Translations under genes and position numbers: made by a program
Notes under the pieces: generated by a model
Databases searched by the model: none
What the model saw: only the letters and a program-made list of their open reading frames with translations
What the model was told of the DNA's origin: nothing
In this document: in pieces, positions 58,434 to 64,000 of the stretch
Layout: each line of letters starts with the position of its first letter
How positions within the stretch are numbered: position 1 is the stretch's first letter
DNA from: Pseudomonas shirazensis
GTDB lineage: Bacteria > Pseudomonadota > Gammaproteobacteria > Pseudomonadales > Pseudomonadaceae
Length of the DNA stretch: 64,000 bases
Reading direction: 5' to 3'
NCBI RefSeq assembly: GCF_014268785.2
Contig: NZ_JABWRD020000001.1
Span: 2,369,001-2,433,000 of the forward strand

Positions 58434-59137
58434 CAGGCCGGCGCCGCCTCAGCCACGAACAGATAGCCCTTGCTGCGCAAGGTCTTGATCAGCCGCGGAT
58501 GAATGGGATCGTCACCGATCTTGGGGCGAATCCTGGAGATACGCACATCAATCGAACGGTCTTGGCCGTCGTAACCGACGCCGCGCAGGGCGGTAAATAT
58601 CTGCTCGCGCGACAGCACCCGGCCGGCATGGCTGGCCAACAGCCAGAGCAGGTCGAATTCGGCGCCGGTGAGGTCGATCGGCTGCTCATCGAGCCAGGCC
58701 TCGCGCAGGCTGTTGTTGATCTGCAGCGGGCCAAAGCGCAGCGCCTGCACTTTGCTGTCGGGGCTGTCGCTGCGCCGCAGCAAGGCATTGATACGCGCCA
58801 GCAACAGCCGCGGCCGCACCGGCTTGCAGACATAGTCATCGGCGCCCAGGTCCAGGCCCTGAACCTGATCGAGCTCATCGCTGCGCGCGGTCAGCATGAG
58901 GATCACACCGTGATACTGGCCACGTACCCGCCGGCAGATGCTCAGGCCGTCTTCACCGGGCAGCATCAGGTCCAGCACCACCAGGTCCGGCTGGCTGTCG
59001 AGAATGCGCCGCACCGCGCGCGCGCCGTCTGCCTCGACCGCAACCTCGAAGCCATTGGCCTGCAGGTACTCGGCGGTCAGTTCGGCGAGACGCTGATCGT
59101 CCTCGACGATGAGGATGCGGTTGCTGGGTTGGTCCAT
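58433..59137 (-). CDS. RstA-like response regulator
   Basis: 234 residues. Receiver: RILIVEDDQRLAELTAEYLQ, phospho-Asp in DLVVLDLMLPGEDGLSICRR, ILMLTARSDELDQVQGLDLG and DDYVCKPVRPRLLLARINAL. OmpR-type winged helix: LTGAEFDLLWLLASHAGRVL, RSIDVRISRIRPKIGDDPIH and TLRSKGYLFVAE. It is next to, and divergent from, nrdA with a 730-base gap. In P. fluorescens-type genomes the pair keeps this position. Confidence 0.88.
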   Translation of the reverse strand: MDQPSNRILIVEDDQRLAELTAEYLQANGFEVAVEADGARAVRRILDSQPDLVVLDLMLPGEDGLSICRRVRGQYHGVILMLTARSDELDQVQGLDLGADDYVCKPVRPRLLLARINALLRRSDSPDSKVQALRFGPLQINNSLREAWLDEQPIDLTGAEFDLLWLLASHAGRVLSREQIFTALRGVGYDGQDRSIDVRISRIRPKIGDDPIHPRLIKTLRSKGYLFVAEAAPA

Positions 59138-59398
59138 GCCTGGCCTCTGTTGTTATGGATGGGCTGCCGCTGGTCACCTGAATGTAGCCTTGTCCGCGGA
59201 TACTACGTCGCACATCTGCGCCTGCCAATCGGCTCTGTCGGCACCGCTGGTCCGAGACAGGCCAGGACGAATTAGCGTGATGCGCCGCACAGCAGTAACA
59301 TTCTGCAACGGGTCATTACGGTGCGGAAAAAAAGTGAAAAGCCGTGAGGACAAGGCCTACAGCCGATACCCACGAATCACACACAATCTGTACACACG

Positions 59399-59407
59399 TT
59401 ATCCACA
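59399..59407 (+). promoter_or_regulatory. DnaA box upstream of nrdA
   Basis: TTATCCACA, an exact DnaA consensus, ends ten bases before the -35-like element of the nrdA promoter. In E. coli DnaA regulates nrdAB directly, so the match is likely functional. Confidence 0.6.
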
Positions 59408-59417
59408 GGCGGTCGCC

Positions 59418-59446
59418 TTGCAAACACCCTCAGACCGCATTATCTT
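59418..59446 (+). promoter_or_regulatory. Sigma-70 promoter of nrdA
   Basis: TTGCAA at 59418-59423 and TATCTT at 59441-59446, separated by 17 bases, each matching four of six consensus bases. Transcription would start near 59453, giving a leader of about 415 bases. Confidence 0.5.
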
Positions 59447-59481
59447 GTATCCCCATCGCGGCGAACCACTACATGTTGGGG
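59435..59481 (+). promoter_or_regulatory. Tandem NrdR boxes of nrdA
   Basis: Two 16-base sites 31 bases apart: 59435-59450 and 59466-59481. Both carry the C....AT.T.G skeleton of the NrdR consensus and match it at about nine positions. The first overlaps the -10, as expected for the dATP/ATP-responsive repressor. Confidence 0.5.
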
Positions 59482-59867
59482 TTGGGCCGAAATCGAAAAC
59501 ACAAGTCAGCGGCGAAATTCAAGCGTTTTTTCGACCTGAACTTATGGCAATACAAGCAGCCAAACCGCTCCTGCGGAGGCAGACCGAGGCAAGCCTTGCA
59601 CAGGGCCTTGTTCGGGTACGGGTGTTGCAGGCATAGCCTGGTGCCCCGACAGCAACAGATTTTGCGTTGTAACGCAGAACCTTTGACTTCGGCCAGGGAG
59701 CGGCAAGCTATTGCCCCTTATTCCTGAGTCTGTCCCGAAGTCGGCACGCCCGAGCTGGCGGATCCACGTGCGCGTGGGCTCCCCGCTCGGGCAAGCCAAC
59801 TGGCGGATGGAACGGTGGGCGTGGATGACACGCCCGAACACTATTGAAACTGTGGAGACACCCACCG

Positions 59868-62747
59868 ATGCAAACCGACACAACTCGCGAGAACCCGCAG
59901 GCCCAAGTGCCGCAGGCCGCTGATTCGAACCAGGATCTGGCTGCCACTGCGCCTGGCCAACTGCGTGTGATCAAGCGTAACGGCACTGTCGTCGCCTACA
60001 CCGACGACAAGATCACCGTGGCCATCACCAAGGCGTTCCTTGCAGTTGAGGGCGGCACTGCCGCCGCTTCGTCGCGCATCCACGACACCGTTGCGCGCCT
60101 GACCGAGCAGGTCACTGCAACCTTCAAGCGTCGCATGCCGTCGGGTGGCACCATCCACATCGAAGAAATCCAGGACCAGGTCGAACTGGCCCTGATGCGC
60201 GCCGGCGAGCAGAAAGTGGCTCGTGACTACGTGATCTACCGCGACCAGCGCGCCAAAGAGCGTGCTACTCGCGCCAACAACGATGCCGTGGTCGAGCCGC
60301 ACCCGTCGATCCGCATCAGCCTGGCCGACGGCAGCAAGGCGCCGCTGGACATGGCCCGCCTCAACACCATCATCAGCGAAGCCTGCGAAGGCCTGGCTGA
60401 AGTCGACGGCGAGCTGATCCAGCGCGAAACCTTGAAGAACCTGTACGACGGCGTTGCCCTGAAGGACGTCAACACTGCCCTGGTGATGACCGCCCGTACT
60501 CTGGTCGAGCGTGAGCCGAACTACTCGTTCGTCACCGCCCGCCTGCTGATGGACACCCTGCGTGCCGAAGGCCTGAGCTTCCTCAACGTAGCCGACAGCG
60601 CCACCCACCACGAGATGGCCGAGCTGTACGCCAAGGCCCTGCCTGCCTACGTTGCCAAGGGCATCGAGTTCGAGCTGCTGAACCCGGCCCTGGCCGACTT
60701 CGACCTCGAGCGTCTGGGCCAGGCGATCAACCACGAGCGCGACCAGCAGTTCACCTACCTCGGCCTGCAGACCCTGTACGACCGCTACTTCATCCACAAG
60801 GATGGCGTACGCTTCGAGCTGCCACAGGTGTTCTTCATGCGTGTGGCCATGGGCCTGGCGCTGGAAGAGAAAGACAAGGAAGCGCGTGCGATCGAGTTCT
60901 ACAACCTGTTGTCGTCGTTCGACTACATGGCCTCGACCCCGACCCTGTTCAACGCCGGTACCCTGCGTCCACAGCTGTCGAGCTGCTACCTGACCACCGT
61001 GCCGGATGACCTCTCGGGCATCTACCACGCGATCCACGACAACGCCATGCTGTCGAAATTTGCCGGCGGCCTGGGCAACGACTGGACGCCAGTGCGCGCG
61101 CTGGGCTCTTACATCAAGGGCACCAACGGCAAATCCCAGGGCGTCGTGCCGTTCCTCAAAGTGGTCAACGACACCGCCGTTGCGGTCAACCAGGGCGGCA
61201 AGCGCAAGGGCGCGGTCTGCGCCTACCTGGAAACCTGGCACCTGGACATCGAAGAATTCATCGAACTGCGCAAGAACACCGGTGATGATCGTCGTCGTAC
61301 CCACGACATGAACACTGCCAACTGGATCCCTGACCTGTTCATGAAGCGTGTCTTCGATGACGGCCAGTGGACTCTGTTCTCGCCGAACGAAGTACCTGAT
61401 CTGCACGATTTGACCGGCAAGGCCTTCGAAGAGCGTTACGAGTACTACGAAGCCATGACCGAGTACAACAAGATCAAGGTGTTCAAGACCATTCAGGCCA
61501 AAGACCTGTGGCGCAAGATGCTGTCGATGCTGTTCGAGACCGGCCACCCATGGTTGACCTTCAAGGACCCATGCAACCTGCGCTCGCCGCAGCAACACGT
61601 CGGCGTGGTCCACAGCTCGAACCTGTGCACCGAGATCACCTTGAACACCAACAAGGACGAGATCGCAGTCTGCAACCTGGGCTCGATCAACCTGCCGAAC
61701 CACATCGTTGACGGCAAGCTCGATACCGCCAAGCTGCAACGCACCGTCAACACTGCCGTGCGCATGCTCGATAACGTGATCGACATCAACTACTACTCGG
61801 TACCGCAGGCACGTAACTCGAACCTCAAGCACCGTCCGGTCGGTCTGGGCATCATGGGCTTCCAGGACGCACTGTACCTGCAGCACATCGCCTACGGCTC
61901 CGACGCTGCCGTCGAGTTCGCCGACAAGTCGATGGAAGCGGTCAGCTACTTCGCCATCCAGGCCTCGTGTGACCTGGCTGACGAGCGCGGCGCCTATGAG
62001 ACCTTCCAGGGTTCGCTGTGGTCCAAAGGCATCCTGCCACTGGACTCGCAACAGATCCTGATCGAAGCCCGTGGCCAGAAGTACATCGACGTCGACCTCA
62101 ACGAGAGCCTCGACTGGGCACCGGTACGTGCTCGCGTACAAAAAGGTATTCGTAACTCGAACATCATGGCCATCGCGCCAACCGCGACCATCGCCAACAT
62201 CACTGGCGTATCGCAGTCGATCGAGCCGACCTACCAGAACCTGTACGTGAAATCGAACCTGTCCGGCGAGTTCACCGTGATCAACCCGTACCTGGTGCGC
62301 GACCTCAAGGCCCGCGGCCTGTGGGACTCGGTCATGATCAACGACCTGAAGTACTACGATGGTTCGGTGCAGCAGATCGAGCGTATCCCGCAAGAGCTGA
62401 AAGACCTCTACGCCACCGCGTTCGAAGTCGACACCAAGTGGATCGTCGATGCCGCCAGCCGTCGCCAGAAGTGGATCGACCAGGCGCAGTCGCTGAACCT
62501 GTACATCGCCGGCGCTTCGGGCAAGAAGCTCGACGTGACCTACCGCATGGCTTGGTACCGTGGCCTGAAAACCACCTATTACCTCCGTGCCCTGGCCGCG
62601 ACCAGCACCGAGAAGTCGACCATCAGCACCGGCAAGCTCAACGCCGTTTCCAGCGGCGGCGACAGCGCCCCGGTCCAGGCCGCAGGTCCAGCACCTGTGC
62701 CGAAGGCCTGCGCGATCGACGAGCCGGATTGCGAAGCTTGTCAATAA
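59868..62747 (+). CDS. nrdA: Class Ia ribonucleotide reductase alpha chain NrdA
   Basis: 959 residues from ATG 59868 (GGAGA 11 bases upstream). Two N-terminal ATP-cone regions (VIKRNGTVVAYTDDKITVAI, and a second near VEPHPSIRISLADGSKAPLD), then the barrel with SSCYLTTVPDDLSGIYHAIH, the radical-site region SSNLCTEITLNTNKDEIAVC, GLGIMGFQDALYLQHIAYGS and the C-terminal redox pair in DEPDCEACQ. It reduces ribonucleoside diphosphates to deoxy forms with NrdB. The double cone is a known feature of pseudomonad NrdA. Confidence 0.96.
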   Translation: MQTDTTRENPQAQVPQAADSNQDLAATAPGQLRVIKRNGTVVAYTDDKITVAITKAFLAVEGGTAAASSRIHDTVARLTEQVTATFKRRMPSGGTIHIEEIQDQVELALMRAGEQKVARDYVIYRDQRAKERATRANNDAVVEPHPSIRISLADGSKAPLDMARLNTIISEACEGLAEVDGELIQRETLKNLYDGVALKDVNTALVMTARTLVEREPNYSFVTARLLMDTLRAEGLSFLNVADSATHHEMAELYAKALPAYVAKGIEFELLNPALADFDLERLGQAINHERDQQFTYLGLQTLYDRYFIHKDGVRFELPQVFFMRVAMGLALEEKDKEARAIEFYNLLSSFDYMASTPTLFNAGTLRPQLSSCYLTTVPDDLSGIYHAIHDNAMLSKFAGGLGNDWTPVRALGSYIKGTNGKSQGVVPFLKVVNDTAVAVNQGGKRKGAVCAYLETWHLDIEEFIELRKNTGDDRRRTHDMNTANWIPDLFMKRVFDDGQWTLFSPNEVPDLHDLTGKAFEERYEYYEAMTEYNKIKVFKTIQAKDLWRKMLSMLFETGHPWLTFKDPCNLRSPQQHVGVVHSSNLCTEITLNTNKDEIAVCNLGSINLPNHIVDGKLDTAKLQRTVNTAVRMLDNVIDINYYSVPQARNSNLKHRPVGLGIMGFQDALYLQHIAYGSDAAVEFADKSMEAVSYFAIQASCDLADERGAYETFQGSLWSKGILPLDSQQILIEARGQKYIDVDLNESLDWAPVRARVQKGIRNSNIMAIAPTATIANITGVSQSIEPTYQNLYVKSNLSGEFTVINPYLVRDLKARGLWDSVMINDLKYYDGSVQQIERIPQELKDLYATAFEVDTKWIVDAASRRQKWIDQAQSLNLYIAGASGKKLDVTYRMAWYRGLKTTYYLRALAATSTEKSTISTGKLNAVSSGGDSAPVQAAGPAPVPKACAIDEPDCEACQ

Positions 62748-62774
62748 GGCCGGCGCAGCGCTGAGCTGACATCA

Positions 62775-62815
62775 CCGCAGCCATTGCCCACCCGGTAATG
62801 GCTGCGGTTTTTTTT
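62775..62815 (+). terminator. Intrinsic terminator of nrdA
   Basis: CCGCAGCCATT (62775-62785), an 11-base loop, AATGGCTGCGG (62797-62807), then eight T residues: a strong rho-independent terminator, which implies that nrdB has a promoter of its own. Confidence 0.88.
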
Positions 62816-62907
62816 GCCTGCGCGGCAGCGCTTGAGCCAGGCTTGGCGAGGCCCTTGCGACGCCCGATCGCGCCCTGTCATCAGGCGCTTACAGGCAATC
62901 CTTCTGT

Positions 62908-62921
62908 TTGACCCTGATCAA
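62908..62921 (+). promoter_or_regulatory. FNR/ANR-like site or -35 element upstream of nrdB
   Basis: TTGAC-CCTG-ATCAA differs at one base from the ANR/FNR palindrome TTGAT-N4-ATCAA. The first six bases, TTGACC, could instead be a -35 element for CATATG 18 bases on. Confidence 0.45.
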
Positions 62922-62927
62922 GATAAA

Positions 62928-62975
62928 ACACCATATGCAGTGTGCGGAAAAATAAAGCAGCACAAGATGTAGGAA
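62928..62975 (+). promoter_or_regulatory. Tandem NrdR boxes of nrdB
   Basis: 62928-62943 ACACCATATGCAGTGT matches the NrdR consensus at 13 of 16 positions; 62960-62975 GCACAAGATGTAGGAA matches at about nine. The spacing is 32 bases, the usual NrdR helical phase. Confidence 0.65.
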
Positions 62976-63106
62976 CAAATCGTATTTAGCGCTAGACTCA
63001 CATCCCGTAACAAGCAGCCGGATTCGAGTGAACACAGGCGTGCTCTGCGGGTCAAAAAATTACCATCCGTAGCGGCCGAGGCGCCCCGATCCAGCCTCGT
63101 TTCCGG

Positions 63107-63112
63107 TATACT
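63107..63112 (+). promoter_or_regulatory. Second -10-like element before nrdB
   Basis: TATACT lies about 210 bases before the nrdB start, in a setting common for Pseudomonas promoters (CGGTATACTTCGCG), but no good -35 was found 17 bases upstream. Confidence 0.25.
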
Positions 63113-63324
63113 TCGCGCCCCCCGAAAGGGCTAGCTGACTACAAGATTTCCAGCGCCCTGGCCCCTCGTTCGAGGACAGGCCAGCCGCTGAGCCAGACAC
63201 CTTTAAATGTGACGAGAGCACGCTCTCAGCGCCCGCCGTAACGCCTTGTGGGCATTGCGCTGTACAGGCATCACTTGAAAATCCAACCGGTTGCCGCGCG
63301 CAACCCTCTAGCAGGAGCCATGAC

Positions 63325-64000
63325 ATGCTGAGCTGGGACGAATTCGACAAAGAAGACGACGAACTTGCCGTAAAAAGCAGCACCCCGGCGCAGGCCAAAG
63401 CCGCCGCCACCCTCGACAGGCTCGACAGCGCCGGTGGCGCCGCCGCCCTTGAAGCACGTGCTGCCACGGCTGCCGACTCGGACGCGGTCAAGCGTGCCAA
63501 GGCTGCCCTGGACGACCTCGACATCGCCGAAGGCCTGGCTGAACTGGAAGGCTCCGCGGCCCGCGTTGCGGTCGACGAGAAGCGCATGATCAACTGCCGT
63601 GCCGACCTCAACCAGCTGGTACCGTTCAAGTACGACTGGGCCTGGCAGAAGTACCTCGACGGCTGCGCCAACCACTGGATGCCGCAAGAGGTCAACATGA
63701 CCGCCGACATCGCCCTGTGGAAAGACCAGGACGGCCTGACCGAAGACGAGCGCCGCATCGTCATGCGCAACCTTGGCTTCTTCTCCACTGCCGACTCGCT
63801 GGTTGCCAACAACCTGGCCCTGGCCGTGTACCGCCTGATTACCAACCCGGAGTGCCGCCAGTACATCCTGCGCCAGGCTTTCGAAGAGGCGATCCACACC
63901 CACGCCTACCAGTACTGCATCGAGTCGCTGGGGATGGATGAAGGCGAGATCTTCAACATGTACCACGAGATCCCGTCGGTCGCGAAGAAGGCTGCCTGGG
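63325..64000 (+). CDS. nrdB: Class Ia ribonucleotide reductase beta chain NrdB, 5' part
   Basis: 225 codons from ATG 63325 (AGGAG eight bases upstream); the window ends inside the gene. The N-terminus is unusual: about 80 residues of acidic, Ala-rich extension ([20 protein letters not shown]) before the conserved ferritin-like fold with [20 protein letters not shown]. Iron ligands appear in [20 protein letters not shown] (Asp), and [20 protein letters not shown] gives the EExxH and following residues. It houses the diiron-tyrosyl radical for NrdA. Confidence 0.95.
   Translation, partial: MLSWDEFDKEDDELAVKSSTPAQAKAAATLDRLDSAGGAAALEARAATAADSDAVKRAKAALDDLDIAEGLAELEGSAARVAVDEKRMINCRADLNQLVPFKYDWAWQKYLDGCANHWMPQEVNMTADIALWKDQDGLTEDERRIVMRNLGFFSTADSLVANNLALAVYRLITNPECRQYILRQAFEEAIHTHAYQYCIESLGMDEGEIFNMYHEIPSVAKKAAW

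Noticed and set aside
59841..62744. 967-codon open frame antisense to nrdA
   Set aside because: It mirrors the nrdA frame exactly, a known effect of GC-biased codon use. Its translation has no known motifs, while nrdA is certain.
63320..63331. Three-codon frame ATG ACA TGC TGA overlapping the nrdB start
   Set aside because: Too short to claim; most likely chance overlap with the true ATG at 63325.

Overview
The window is about 62% G+C chromosomal DNA from a fluorescent pseudomonad, most likely of the Pseudomonas putida group. The evidence is gene content (GacS, the OprH-PhoP-PhoQ operon, a 746-residue RelA, NrdA with its C-terminal Cys pair, PcpS, a B12-riboswitch-controlled cob operon) and Pseudomonas-type REP elements. 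It is almost all core genome. No CRISPR array, insertion sequence, prophage, rRNA or complete tRNA was seen. Both ends are cut: position 1 truncates an RmuC-like gene and position 64000 truncates nrdB.

Layout. 0.1-8.9 kb: mixed genes, including a phage-like orphan protein, FadL, a LysR regulator divergent from a DUF2798 protein, a periplasmic glutathione peroxidase, a MarR regulator with an MFS permease and a 40-residue membrane protein, and a secreted GH5 glycosidase. 9.0-18.0 kb: a ten-gene, nearly gapless operon for the late steps of adenosylcobalamin synthesis (cobO-cobB-bluB-cbiB-cobD-cobQ-cobP-cobT-cobC-cobS), behind a cobalamin riboswitch. 18-28 kb: a PQQ-type sugar dehydrogenase lipoprotein, two NlpC/P60 lipoproteins, Hda, a PerM-like permease, and purM-purN. 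27.9-31.8 kb: the one clearly accessory patch, a VasX/BTH_I2691-type T6SS effector coupled to a DUF6708 membrane protein, with an AT-rich stretch across their junction. 32-44 kb: mazG, relA, rlmD, cysM, a two-component pair and gacS. 44-50.7 kb: ldhA, small lipoproteins, a thioredoxin, arsC-like and wrbA genes, tag, ttcA, a Yip1 protein and sprT. 50.8-64 kb: dctA with a sigma-54 promoter, phoQ-phoP-oprH with four tandem PhoP half-sites, a dienelactone hydrolase, pcpS, an RstAB-like pair, and nrdA/nrdB with candidate NrdR box pairs.

How it fits together. Several stretches are regulatory centres: global control (GacS, RelA, PhoPQ), nucleotide supply (PurMN, NrdAB, MazG) and cofactor supply (B12). 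The most informative non-coding DNA is the cobO leader, the twin MarR-type sites, the oprH promoter and the two nrd promoters. The best candidates for something not yet described are the cobO leader (two mutually exclusive pairings around its ribosome site plus a coupled leader ORF) and the modular effector/DUF6708 locus.
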